Below, piece after piece: positions 33,460 through 42,294 of a stretch of DNA of 64,000 bases. Source of the DNA: Nitrospira defluvii (GTDB lineage: Bacteria > Nitrospirota > Nitrospiria > Nitrospirales > Nitrospiraceae); the NCBI RefSeq assembly GCF_905220995.1, contig NZ_CAJNBJ010000001.1:806001-870000 (forward strand). The letters are read 5' to 3'. A program made the position numbers and the translations under genes. Every line of letters begins with the position of its first letter. Positions within the stretch are counted from its first letter, which is position 1. Under the pieces are notes generated by a model. That model had not been told where the DNA came from and ran no database searches. It worked only from the letters and a program-made list of their open reading frames with translations.

Positions 33460-33514
33460 CACGATGATAGGACTTCCATGGAGACTGGCGCGGGCAGCTC
33501 CCGCCGACAACCGG

Positions 33515-34510
33515 CTAGAGTGACCCTTCACCCTTAAGAAACTTCCTGAACCGCCCCATGAGTTCTGCCCCTAAGGTACCGCCTTCCGGCTTCTTCACCT
33601 CGGGATCACTGAAATGCGATCGGATTTCCTGCAGTCGTTTTTCCGCCTGATCGTTTCCCTGCAGCCGTTTGGTTTTCTGCAGCGCGGTATCGAAGGCGTC
33701 GAACGTCAACTCGTTATAGCCGAACGACCGGATTCTCTTCACGGCCTTCATCATGGCCTGGTTGCGGAACGTGGTGAGGTGTTCCGAGTCGACCTCTTTG
33801 AGACCCAGCTTGCGGGCTCTGCGTTCCGCCGCCTTCCGAATGCCGCTGCGAACGAAGTCCGGCGACGTTTGCAGTCGCTTCCACGCCTCATCGCTCCATG
33901 CTATGCGCTCCTGAGGCGCCTCCCACAATTGCACCGCAGTGTGCTCATCAATCCTGGTCAACCCTTTCTCTCGCGCAAGTTCCTCGGTGTCGTGCTTGAT
34001 CATGTCGCTCACAAAGTCCATCGCGATCGGGGGAGACTCTTTGATTTTTTGCTGGAGCAACGCCAGGGCGCCCTCGGTCCATTCCATCGGGGCCGCCTCT
34101 TGCTCGCGGATCTCCCCGAGGGCTTCAACCTTTTCAAACAGATCGACATTCACCTCCATATGACCACCCTTTCGGGCAATCTCGTCGGCGATCTGCTTGA
34201 TCATCCCCCGCATGAACTCCGGCACCGCCGCCAGACGTTCCTTTGCCGCAGCCGTCCATGGCAGCTGGCCCTTGGCCATTTGGTCGGCAGCCTCGGCCAT
34301 GCCGCCTTCGCCGCCCATGGTCCCCATCATTTGGCCCTTGAACTGTTCGAGAATTTCTTCGGTTATTTCGGCATAACCCAATTCCCGCGCCTTTTTCTCG
34401 GCCAAGCGACGGACCATCCCACGCAAAAACATGGGCGCGCGCTCCATACGTTTGAGTGCGCCGTCGCTCCACCGGACCTCAGGGGCTGTTAGATTTGACG
34501 ACTCTGCCAC
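33515..34510 (-). CDS. Protein with repeated PCP_red domains
   Basis: A 331-residue protein built from about four repeats of a 45-residue helical unit: W-x-x-x-A-x-x-R-[ML] followed by P-x-F-[VML]-R-x-x-[IV], for instance WSDGALKRMERAPMFLRGMV, WTAAAKERLAAVPEFMRGMI and WSDEAWKRLQTSPDFVRSGI. This matches the PCP_red domain, first seen as the tail of the light-independent protochlorophyllide reductase B subunit. In non-phototrophs its role is not clear to me. It is the last gene before a strong terminator. A relative with two such repeats lies at 48631-49380. Confidence 0.8.
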   Translation of the reverse strand: MAESSNLTAPEVRWSDGALKRMERAPMFLRGMVRRLAEKKARELGYAEITEEILEQFKGQMMGTMGGEGGMAEAADQMAKGQLPWTAAAKERLAAVPEFMRGMIKQIADEIARKGGHMEVNVDLFEKVEALGEIREQEAAPMEWTEGALALLQQKIKESPPIAMDFVSDMIKHDTEELAREKGLTRIDEHTAVQLWEAPQERIAWSDEAWKRLQTSPDFVRSGIRKAAERRARKLGLKEVDSEHLTTFRNQAMMKAVKRIRSFGYNELTFDAFDTALQKTKRLQGNDQAEKRLQEIRSHFSDPEVKKPEGGTLGAELMGRFRKFLKGEGSL

Positions 34511-34523
34511 GGTATCACTCCTA

Positions 34524-34802
34524 TTACTTATTGAGTAATTCCTTCAGTTCCTTGCCTGCCTTGAAGAATGGCACACGCTTGGCCGGAACCGCAACCGTCG
34601 CGCCGGTCTTGGGGTTGCGACCTTCTTTCATCCGCCTGGCGCGGAGACGAAAACTTCCGAATCCCCGGATTTCCGTCTTGTTGCCGCTTCGCAGCGAGTC
34701 CCGAATACAATCAAAGATAGTATTGACCACGATCTCCGCTTGCCGTTTTGTGAGCGTCGTGACCTGCTCCGATACCCGCTCGATAATCTGCGCTTTGGTC
34801 AT
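34524..34802 (-). CDS. Integration host factor / HU family DNA-binding protein
   Basis: A 92-residue IHF/HU protein: MTKAQIIERVSEQVT start, RGFGSFRLR and GRNPKTG in the DNA-bending arm, FFKAGKELKELL at the end. It bends DNA as a dimer. Chromosomal context downstream of rpsA and sppA matches ihfB (himD), so it is probably the beta subunit. An HU-like gene is also present at 59073. Confidence 0.9.
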   Translation of the reverse strand: MTKAQIIERVSEQVTTLTKRQAEIVVNTIFDCIRDSLRSGNKTEIRGFGSFRLRARRMKEGRNPKTGATVAVPAKRVPFFKAGKELKELLNK

Positions 34803-34876
34803 CGTCCCTCTCCTCGTGGGGTGGGCTTACGTGCGGCTGAATTGCTGCATCACCGTCACCCTGGTGCTCCGGCCGC

Positions 34877-35776
34877 TCAGAACGCCATCAGGTATTTCAG
34901 TTTGACGCCGGTATCCAACTCCAACTTCGGAAAGACCGACGCCCACCGTGATTCGATAATGTCCCGAAATGAGAACCGCTTGCGCGGCTCCACGACTTTC
35001 GGCTCGCCTTCCATGCCGGCGATATCCGCCGCGATATGGATGGCATCATCGAGATCACCCAACTCATCGACCAGACGCGCCTCTTTAGCCTGACGCCCGG
35101 TATAAATCCGCCCGTCGGCCAACGGCTCCACCTCGGACACCTCCAGCGATCGGCCGTCGGCCACAGCTTGGATGAACTGGTGATGCACGTCGTCCATCAC
35201 GGATTGCAGGAGTTTGCGTTCCTCATCGCTCATTTTCCGCAACGGCGAGCCGACATCCTTGAATCGCCCGCTCTTGATGACCACCCCTTCGACCCCGACT
35301 TTTTTCATCAGGCCTTCGAAGTTCGCCATTTCCATGATCACGCCGATACTCCCGGTCAGGGTCCCGGGATTGGCGATGATCCGGTCCGTGGCCGCAGCGA
35401 TGTAGTACCCCCCGGAGGCGGCGACCGTCCCCATGGAGGCGATCACGGCCTTGTTGCTCTTATTCTTCACTCGCTTCACGGCATCGTGTATCTCCTGCGA
35501 AGGCACGACCCCGCCCCCCGGGCTGTCGATCCGCAACACGATCGCTTTGACCAGCGGGTTTTCGCTGTAGTGTTTCAGCTCGCTGATCGTCGCTTGGGCA
35601 TCAAGGATGACGCCCTCAACACGAATGAGCGCCACACGATCCTGCCCCGAAAAATCAAGGTCGGGGAGGAGCGCATTGATGAGTATCAACGCCCCTCCCC
35701 CGATGACGATCGCCCAGAGTATCCGGCGCAGCATGCTCCGCTTTGGTGAAATCGCGGTGTCTGCTTGTGGCCCCAT
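34877..35776 (-). CDS. sppA: Signal peptide peptidase SppA
   Basis: A 299-residue protease IV-type enzyme. One N-terminal transmembrane helix (ILWAIVIGGGALILINALL), then a Clp-like fold with the catalytic Ser in MGTVAASGGYYIAA and the Lys in VVIKSGRFKDVGS. It degrades cleaved signal peptides at the membrane as an oligomer. Short single-domain form, as in many bacteria. Spacing to rpsA is 15 bp, to ihf about 70 bp. Confidence 0.92.
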   Translation of the reverse strand: MGPQADTAISPKRSMLRRILWAIVIGGGALILINALLPDLDFSGQDRVALIRVEGVILDAQATISELKHYSENPLVKAIVLRIDSPGGGVVPSQEIHDAVKRVKNKSNKAVIASMGTVAASGGYYIAAATDRIIANPGTLTGSIGVIMEMANFEGLMKKVGVEGVVIKSGRFKDVGSPLRKMSDEERKLLQSVMDDVHHQFIQAVADGRSLEVSEVEPLADGRIYTGRQAKEARLVDELGDLDDAIHIAADIAGMEGEPKVVEPRKRFSFRDIIESRWASVFPKLELDTGVKLKYLMAF

Positions 35777-35791
35777 TCGATCTCCGGGTGT

Positions 35792-37513
35792 TTAGGCTTC
35801 GGAATCGCTCTGATTATCTTTGCGCTTCCGGCTCTGCTTGGCCGCGCGTCCCAGGCTCTGGTCGATGCCGCCCTGAGATGCGTGGAATTCCTCCACCTGA
35901 CGCCGATCCGAGTCGAGCTGATGATCGCGCAGACTAAGCGCAATCTTCCGCTCCTCACGATCGACCTTGATGATCTTTGCCGTGACTTCGTCCTGCAACT
36001 TGAACTTCTCTTCCATACGGACGTTGGCATCCAGACCGACTTCACTGATGTGGATCAAGCCTTCCACGTCGCCGTCCAACTCGATGAAGAGTCCAAAGTC
36101 GGCAATCTTGCTGACCTTGCCGGTGATGCTATCGCCCACCCGGTAGCGGTTCGGAATCTGCTCCTCCCACGGGTCACGGGACAATTGCTTGTACCCCAGC
36201 GAGAGTCGCTCCTTTTCCTTGTCGATACGAATCACGACGGCATCCACCTTCTGCCCCTTCTTGAACAGCTCGGACGGATGCTTGATGTGCTTGGTCCAGG
36301 ACATATCAGAGATGTGGATCAAGCCATCGATGCCTTCTTCCAACCCGACGAACGCGCCGAAATCAGTCAGGCTCTTCACCTTTCCTTCGATGCGCGTACC
36401 GGCCGGATACTTGGCCTCGATCATATCCCAGGGGTTAGGAGCCGTCTGCTTCATGCCCAGGGAAATCTTCCGGCTTCCCGGATCAATGTTCAACACGGCG
36501 GCCTCGACCTGATCGCCCACCGACACGACGCGGGACGGATGGCGCACTTCGTGCGTCCAGGACATCTCCGACACGTGCACCAAGCCCTCCACTCCGGGCT
36601 CCAGTTCCACAAAGGCGCCGTAATCGGTCAAGCTGACCACTCGGCCACGCACGCGCGTGCCCACCGGATACTTGCCCGCCACACCGGTCCACGGATCCGC
36701 CGACTTCTGCTTCAAGCCCAGCGAAATACGGCCGGTCTCCCGATCGTACTTGAGGACCGTGACTTCCACCTTATCGCTGACCTGGAACAACTCGGAGGGA
36801 TGCCCCACGCGGCCCCAGGACATATCGGTGATGTGCAACAGACCATCGATACCGCCGAGGTCGATGAACGCTCCGTAATCGGTGATGTTCTTGACCGTGC
36901 CTTGAATCAACTGCCCTTCCTTCAGGGTGGACAAGGTCGTCTGACGGCGACGGTCGCGCGTCTCTTCCAGCAACACGCGCCGGGACACGACCACGTTGCC
37001 GCGACGATGGTTGATCTTGATGATCTTGAGGGGAAAGGTCTTTCCGACCAAACTGTCGAGATCGCGAACCGGATGCAGATCGATCTGCGAGCCGGGCAAG
37101 AACGCTTTGACGCCGATATCGACCATCATGCCGCCCTTGATACGGGAAATGATTTTACCCTCGATGCTTTTTTCCTCTTTGTGGAGCTTCTCCAATTCCT
37201 CCCAGATTTTCATCTTGTCGGCTTTTTCTTTGGAGAGCACCAGATTGCCGTCGGCATCTTCACATTCTTCGAGATACACCTGGAGACGATCGCCCACCTT
37301 CAATTGCGCCAGTTCCTCATGGGAGAACTGGTCAGCCGGGATCATGCCCTCAGACTTGTAGCCGATATCGACCACCACCTTGTCTTTGCCGATGGCGACC
37401 ACCATGCCTTCGGTGATGGTGCCTTCCTCAAAATTGCGGAAGGTCTCCTCATACATCGCCGCCAAGGCATCGCGATCAAGTTTGGGTTCGCTCTGGGGTG
37501 TGACAGTACTCAT
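35792..37513 (-). CDS. rpsA: 30S ribosomal protein S1
   Basis: A 573-residue protein with six S1 RNA-binding domains, each with the pattern G.V..I.DFGAF..L....GL.H.S.M, for example VKNITDYGAFIDLGGIDGLL and VKSLTDFGAFVGLEEGIDGL. S1 helps recruit mRNA to the ribosome. I chose ATG 37513 because the frame upstream (to 37678) is non-coding. Followed by sppA and ihf, as in many bacteria, and preceded by plsC and cmk. Confidence 0.96.
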   Translation of the reverse strand: MSTVTPQSEPKLDRDALAAMYEETFRNFEEGTITEGMVVAIGKDKVVVDIGYKSEGMIPADQFSHEELAQLKVGDRLQVYLEECEDADGNLVLSKEKADKMKIWEELEKLHKEEKSIEGKIISRIKGGMMVDIGVKAFLPGSQIDLHPVRDLDSLVGKTFPLKIIKINHRRGNVVVSRRVLLEETRDRRRQTTLSTLKEGQLIQGTVKNITDYGAFIDLGGIDGLLHITDMSWGRVGHPSELFQVSDKVEVTVLKYDRETGRISLGLKQKSADPWTGVAGKYPVGTRVRGRVVSLTDYGAFVELEPGVEGLVHVSEMSWTHEVRHPSRVVSVGDQVEAAVLNIDPGSRKISLGMKQTAPNPWDMIEAKYPAGTRIEGKVKSLTDFGAFVGLEEGIDGLIHISDMSWTKHIKHPSELFKKGQKVDAVVIRIDKEKERLSLGYKQLSRDPWEEQIPNRYRVGDSITGKVSKIADFGLFIELDGDVEGLIHISEVGLDANVRMEEKFKLQDEVTAKIIKVDREERKIALSLRDHQLDSDRRQVEEFHASQGGIDQSLGRAAKQSRKRKDNQSDSEA

Positions 37514-37571
37514 GAAAACATCCTCGTCCTCCGGCTCGCGCCGGGTGCTGATTGTGAAAAAGGCCCGCGTC

Positions 37572-38267
37572 TTACTCAGCGTTGCAAGACTGGGCTGTGG
37601 GTGTGGCGGCGGACCTATGGGACGCTCCGGCTTGAGCCTGACCGTCCCCCGGATTCGGAACCTGTCCGAGCTCCGCAATCTTTGCCATCACCGTCCGACT
37701 AACATGTTGATAAAATGCCTTCCCTTCCAACCGAGTGGCATCTTGGGAAAAATCCAACGGATCGCCGTAGGCCACCGTGACCCGGCGGAACCTCGGCCAC
37801 TTGGCGCCGGGAGGCAGCACCTCAAACGTCCCACCGATGTGCGCCGGCACAACGCGGCATCCCGTCTGCGACACGATCACCCCGATCCCGGGCTTCCCCG
37901 GTTTCAAGGCACCGGTCATCGTCCGCCCCCCTTCGGGGAAAATGGCGACCGCCTTGCCCTCTTGCACCAACGAGACGGCCTTACTGAACGCTTCTCGATC
38001 CAGACGCCCGATCCGCAACGGAATCCATCCCAAGGCCTGCAACAGACCATTGAGCAGTGGAATCGGAAACAGGTCGTGTCGCCCCATATACCACACCCGC
38101 CTCGGAACACCGCAGCCAAGCAGCGGGATATCCAAATAGCTGGCATGGTTTGACGCGATCAGGAGCCCGCCCTGACGCGGCACCGTGCCGACGGTACGAT
38201 ACCGGAAACATACCCAGCCGATGGCACGAGACAGGACCCACAACAGGGCGTACAGTGCGGAGCTCAC
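37572..38267 (-). CDS. plsC: 1-acyl-sn-glycerol-3-phosphate acyltransferase
   Basis: A 231-residue acyltransferase. An N-terminal hydrophobic helix (ALYALLWVLSRAIGWVCF) is followed by the NHASYLD motif (HX4D) and FPEGGRT. It makes phosphatidic acid from lysophosphatidate at the membrane. The GTG at 38267 overlaps the cmk stop (GTGA), so the two are coupled. The C terminus is a Gln/Ala/Pro-rich tail. Confidence 0.92.
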   Translation of the reverse strand: MSSALYALLWVLSRAIGWVCFRYRTVGTVPRQGGLLIASNHASYLDIPLLGCGVPRRVWYMGRHDLFPIPLLNGLLQALGWIPLRIGRLDREAFSKAVSLVQEGKAVAIFPEGGRTMTGALKPGKPGIGVIVSQTGCRVVPAHIGGTFEVLPPGAKWPRFRRVTVAYGDPLDFSQDATRLEGKAFYQHVSRTVMAKIAELGQVPNPGDGQAQAGASHRSAATPTAQSCNAE

Positions 38268-38962
38268 AATCGCGCCGCAACCACAGCCATCATATGCGCA
38301 ACGACAGCGTCCACCGACATGCTCGACGTATCGATGCATTCCGCATCAGGTGCGGGGATCAACGGCGCCACCGTGCGTGAGCGATCACGATCATCACGTC
38401 CGGTCAGATCACGCTTCGTCTGGTCAAACTGCACCGAATGCCCGGCGGCCACCAGCTCACGGTGCCGCCTGGTGGCGCGAACCTCGGCGTCCGCTTCTAG
38501 AAAAAATTTCACGTCGGCCTGGGGGAAAACCTTCGTTCCGATATCTCGGCCTTCAGCAACGACACAGCCTTCCGCACCGATCTTCCGCTGCACAGGCAGA
38601 AGCCATTCGCGGACGGCCGGAATGGCCGAGACCACGGACGCTAGCGCGGTCACCGCAGGCGTTCGCAACTCCCCGGTGATGTCACGGCCATCCAGTAATA
38701 CATGCGACTGCTCCGGGCCGCAGGCCATATGCAAGATGGTCTTTGGGAGCAACCCCGCGATGGCGCGTTGATCCTCGGGACTCACGCCCATGTCCTGCAC
38801 TTTCCAGGCAATCGCCCGATATAACGCCCCGGTATCCAGGTAGAGATAGCCCAGTTGTCGCGCCAGGAGTCGCGCAACTGTACTCTTCCCCACTCCAGCC
38901 GGACCGTCAATCGCGATAATCAGGCCACGTTTTCCCCGATTCACATCGGTGCCCTCAGACAC
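38264..38962 (-). CDS. cmk: Cytidylate kinase
   Basis: A 232-residue kinase: AIDGPAGVGKSTVARLLA as Walker A, then LYLDTGALYRA (CMP binding) and GRDIGTKVFPQAD. It phosphorylates CMP and dCMP. Common order cmk-plsC-rpsA is kept, and the overlap with plsC indicates one transcript with aroA upstream. Confidence 0.95.
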   Translation of the reverse strand: MSEGTDVNRGKRGLIIAIDGPAGVGKSTVARLLARQLGYLYLDTGALYRAIAWKVQDMGVSPEDQRAIAGLLPKTILHMACGPEQSHVLLDGRDITGELRTPAVTALASVVSAIPAVREWLLPVQRKIGAEGCVVAEGRDIGTKVFPQADVKFFLEADAEVRATRRHRELVAAGHSVQFDQTKRDLTGRDDRDRSRTVAPLIPAPDAECIDTSSMSVDAVVAHMMAVVAARL

Positions 38963-38974
38963 AGATTCCTCGCA

Positions 38975-40303
38975 CTATAGACGGTTTCCAGAAGCAGTCA
39001 ACAGTTCCAAGAGCTTCCCCTCAAAACCCGGGAACGAAGTCTCGATGCAGGCGGTATCCACAATTTGAGTCGGCTGGGCGGCGGTCAACGCGCCGATGGC
39101 GACAGACATCGCCACTCGGTGGTCGCCATGACTTTCGCATGTTGCTCCGGTCAGCGCCCCGTTGCTCCCATTGCGCCCCAACCCTTGAATCACCATGCCG
39201 TCCGGCCGCTCTTCAATTCGCGCGCCCATCGCCCGCAATTCCTTGGCCATTGTCGCAATCCGATCACTCTCTTTCACCCGCAATTCTTCGGCGCCGGTGA
39301 TCACCGTCTCCCCCTCCGCTACCGCGGCAGCCACGCACAGGATCGGAAATTCATCAATAGTCTGAGGGATCTGGTCGGGGCCGATCCGCACGCCCCGAAG
39401 CGGCATGGAGCGCACTCGCAGATCAGCGACTGGCTCTCCAGCCTCTTCGCGCGGACTGACCACCTCGATCTGCGCACCCATTCGATGCAGGACCTCCACC
39501 AATCCGGTTCGGGTCGGGTTCATCCCCACTCCACGAATTGTCACGTCAGACTCAGGCACAATCGAAGCCCCGACCAGAAAAAAGGCCGCTGCCGAAAGAT
39601 CTCCCGGCACCACCACCGGCTTCCCGCCCCACCGTACGGACGGTCGCCCTTCAATCTTGACCGTGCACCCCTCTCGTTCGAAAGGGATCCCGAAATAGGC
39701 AAACATCCGCTCGGTGTGATCCCGCGAGAGTCGCGGTTCCGAGATCGTCGTGAGGCCGTCGGCGTACAAGGCGGCGAACAGGAGCGACGACTTGATCTGC
39801 GCGCTCGCCACCGGCGAGACATACGACACGCCGCGCAAACGAGTGCCGGTAATGGCCAAGGGAGCCAGTTCTCCGCCTTTACGCCCGGCAATGGTCGCAC
39901 CCATTGTTCGCAATGGTTTCACCACGCGTCCCATCGGACGGCGCCGGATCGATTCATCGCCCGTCAGGATCGTAAAAAAGTCCTGCCCAGCCAGCAGCCC
40001 GGCCATCAAGCGAATGCCCGTCCCAGAATTGCCGCAATCAATCGGCCCGAACGGCTCTGTCAGCCCCCACATGCCCTTGCCGGAAACGTGCAGGGTTTGC
40101 GGCGACTCGTCGATGCGCACCCCCAAGGACTGAAACGCGCGCATGGTGTTCAGGCAATCTTCGCCCCGACAATAGTCACGAATGGTACTCGCACCTTCGG
40201 CGAGGGCCGTAAGAATGATCGCCCGGTGAGTGACGGACTTATCACCCGGCACCGTAATGGTGCCCTTCAGCGGCCGACATGGAGTAATCGTCAACGATGC
40301 CAT
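38975..40303 (-). CDS. aroA: 3-phosphoshikimate 1-carboxyvinyltransferase
   Basis: A 442-residue EPSP synthase. PGDKSVTHRAIILTALAEG and GNSGTGIRLMAG are the shikimate and PEP-binding motifs, VKESDRIATMAKEL the C-terminal one. It forms EPSP from shikimate 3-phosphate and PEP. It follows tyrA on the same strand with 6 bp between, and cmk starts 12 bp after it. Confidence 0.96.
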   Translation of the reverse strand: MASLTITPCRPLKGTITVPGDKSVTHRAIILTALAEGASTIRDYCRGEDCLNTMRAFQSLGVRIDESPQTLHVSGKGMWGLTEPFGPIDCGNSGTGIRLMAGLLAGQDFFTILTGDESIRRRPMGRVVKPLRTMGATIAGRKGGELAPLAITGTRLRGVSYVSPVASAQIKSSLLFAALYADGLTTISEPRLSRDHTERMFAYFGIPFEREGCTVKIEGRPSVRWGGKPVVVPGDLSAAAFFLVGASIVPESDVTIRGVGMNPTRTGLVEVLHRMGAQIEVVSPREEAGEPVADLRVRSMPLRGVRIGPDQIPQTIDEFPILCVAAAVAEGETVITGAEELRVKESDRIATMAKELRAMGARIEERPDGMVIQGLGRNGSNGALTGATCESHGDHRVAMSVAIGALTAAQPTQIVDTACIETSFPGFEGKLLELLTASGNRL

Positions 40304-40309
40304 CGCGAC

Positions 40310-41206
40310 CTAGGCTTTCCGCGGCGTCTTGAGTGTGAGTTGTTCCCGCTCATGCTTCGCCTTGTCCAATTGCTTTTCGATCCCCGCTGCGTCACCGGCA
40401 GCGATCAAGCGCTTCAGCTCGCCCAGATGCCGTTCGTAGGTCTCGATTAAAGACACGACATTGTCCCGGTTCCACAAGAAAATGTCCCGCCACATTTCCG
40501 GCGAACTCGCGGCGATTCTCGTCGTGTCCCGCAATCCCCCGCCTGAATGACCGGCCAGATCCAGTTCCGGCACGCCGTGATCGCGCACATCCGCCAAGGC
40601 CGTCATCAGCGCAAATGCCGCCACATGCGGGAGGTGGCTCACCGCACCGAGGATTTTATCGTGAAGGAACGGGTCCATCTCCAAGACAATCGAGCCGGCC
40701 AGCTCCCAGATCGCGCGAACGATCTGCAACGCCTCGGGATCGGTTTTCGTAGTGGGCGTTAGAATGCAGCGCGCACCTGAGAAGAGCGTCTCCGAGCCTG
40801 CGGCCACTCCGGTCTTCTCCTTGCCGGCGATGGGATGCGCCCCCACGAACTTCACGGCAGACGGCAGTAAAGCTTCCGATCGCGTCACCAATGCGCCCTT
40901 GACGCTGCCCACGTCGCTCACGATGGTACCGGGCTTGAGACATCCGGCCCATTCCTGCAAATGGCGCTCGTAGGTATCGACCGGCGTCGCCAGCAGGACA
41001 AAGTCAGCCCCTTCGACCCCTTCGCGCGGATCAGACACGTACCGGTCGATAGCCCCAACCTCCACTGCCGTTTTCAGGTTCTCCACCCGGCGTCCGATCC
41101 CGACTACTGAATCCGCAACGTGGTGCCGACGAAGAATCATGCCTAGCGAGCCACCGATGAGCCCGACGCCGATAATCGCCACCTGTTGAAAATGTGGTGT
41201 CTTCAT
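40310..41206 (-). CDS. tyrA: Prephenate dehydrogenase
   Basis: A 298-residue NAD-dependent enzyme for tyrosine synthesis. The N terminus has the Rossmann motif GVGLIGGSLGMIL. The catalytic region includes GAHPIAGKEKTGVA, typical for TyrA. A TTG at 41236 could be an alternative start; ATG 41206 places the Rossmann motif near the N terminus. Lies in the series aroF-tyrA-aroA. Confidence 0.92.
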   Translation of the reverse strand: MKTPHFQQVAIIGVGLIGGSLGMILRRHHVADSVVGIGRRVENLKTAVEVGAIDRYVSDPREGVEGADFVLLATPVDTYERHLQEWAGCLKPGTIVSDVGSVKGALVTRSEALLPSAVKFVGAHPIAGKEKTGVAAGSETLFSGARCILTPTTKTDPEALQIVRAIWELAGSIVLEMDPFLHDKILGAVSHLPHVAAFALMTALADVRDHGVPELDLAGHSGGGLRDTTRIAASSPEMWRDIFLWNRDNVVSLIETYERHLGELKRLIAAGDAAGIEKQLDKAKHEREQLTLKTPRKA

Positions 41207-41262
41207 TGAATGACTGACGGCCTCTTCACGCCCCAATAGGCATCGGAGCGGTGAACGCAGGG

Positions 41263-42276
41263 TTACAGTGTGCGATCGACTGCGGCCGCAATCTTCCGCA
41301 AGTCGCCCATCAACTCTTTGAATTTCGACGGCCGAATCGATTCCTCCCCGTCACAGAGAGCACATTCGGGATTGGAATGCACTTCGATCAACAACCCATC
41401 GGCCCCAGCCGCAATGGCGGCTTTCGACATCGGCGCCACCAAATCCCACTTGCCGGTCGCATGGCTGGGATCGACGATCACCGGCAGATGCGACAGATCT
41501 TTGAGCGTGGGAATGGCCGCGAGGTCCAGCGTGTTCCGATACTGCGTTTCGAAGGTGCGGATACCACGCTCGCACAACATCACGTTGCGATTGCCGCGGG
41601 ACATGATGTACTCCGCAGACAAAAGAAATTCCTTGATCGTGGCGGAGAGGCCTCGCTTCAGCAAGACCGGCTTGTCGTACGCACCGACCTCCTTGAGCAG
41701 CTCGAAGTTCTGCATGTTCCGGGCACCGATCTGAATGATGTCGGCCTTTTCGAGGAACAGCTCGATGTCTCGGGTATCCAGAATCTCACTCACGACCGGA
41801 AGCCCCGTCTGCTTCTTGGCCTCCACCAAATAGTCCAGTCCTTCTCGGCCCAGGCCTTGGAATGAATAGGGTGACGTTCGAGGCTTATATGCGCCGCCTC
41901 GTAAGACCGTGGCCCCGGCGGATTTGACCTCATGCGCAATCCCGACCGTCAGCTCCAACCGTTCAACCGCACAGGGGCCGGCCATGATCGTGATTTTCTT
42001 GTCGCCGATCTTCACCCCGTTGACGTCGATGATGGTGTTCTCTTTCTTGAACTCCCGGCTGACCAGCTTCCAGGGCGCCAGGATCGGCAACACACTTTCG
42101 ACGCCCGGCAACGCCGTCAACGGCTGATTATGCAAAATCCGGTCGTCCCCGATCACCCCGATAATGGTACGCTCCTGGCCCGTAGAAATGTGCGACTTCA
42201 GCCCCAGCTCACGAAGTCGATCGATGATGTGATCGACTTCCCGCTCCGAAGCATCAGGCCTCAAGACAATAATCAT
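41263..42276 (-). CDS. aroF: 3-deoxy-7-phosphoheptulonate synthase, with regulatory domain
   Basis: A 337-residue DAHP synthase of the short (class I beta) type. The first 75 residues form a ferredoxin-like regulatory domain as in Thermotoga. The barrel has MAGPCAVE, GAYKPRTSPYSFQG, ARNMQNFELL and DPSHATGKWDLV. It condenses PEP and erythrose 4-phosphate, the first step of the aromatic pathway, and is probably feedback inhibited by an aromatic amino acid through the N-terminal domain. Confidence 0.95.
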   Translation of the reverse strand: MIIVLRPDASEREVDHIIDRLRELGLKSHISTGQERTIIGVIGDDRILHNQPLTALPGVESVLPILAPWKLVSREFKKENTIIDVNGVKIGDKKITIMAGPCAVERLELTVGIAHEVKSAGATVLRGGAYKPRTSPYSFQGLGREGLDYLVEAKKQTGLPVVSEILDTRDIELFLEKADIIQIGARNMQNFELLKEVGAYDKPVLLKRGLSATIKEFLLSAEYIMSRGNRNVMLCERGIRTFETQYRNTLDLAAIPTLKDLSHLPVIVDPSHATGKWDLVAPMSKAAIAAGADGLLIEVHSNPECALCDGEESIRPSKFKELMGDLRKIAAAVDRTL

Positions 42277-42294
42277 GATCTCATCTCGCTTTCC

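Noticed and set aside
35765-37702. 645-residue open frame on the plus strand
   Set aside because: It is antisense to rpsA, which has clear S1 repeats; the His/Asp-rich composition is that of a complementary frame.
39065-40450. 461-residue open frame on the plus strand
   Set aside because: Antisense to aroA and part of tyrA; no family.
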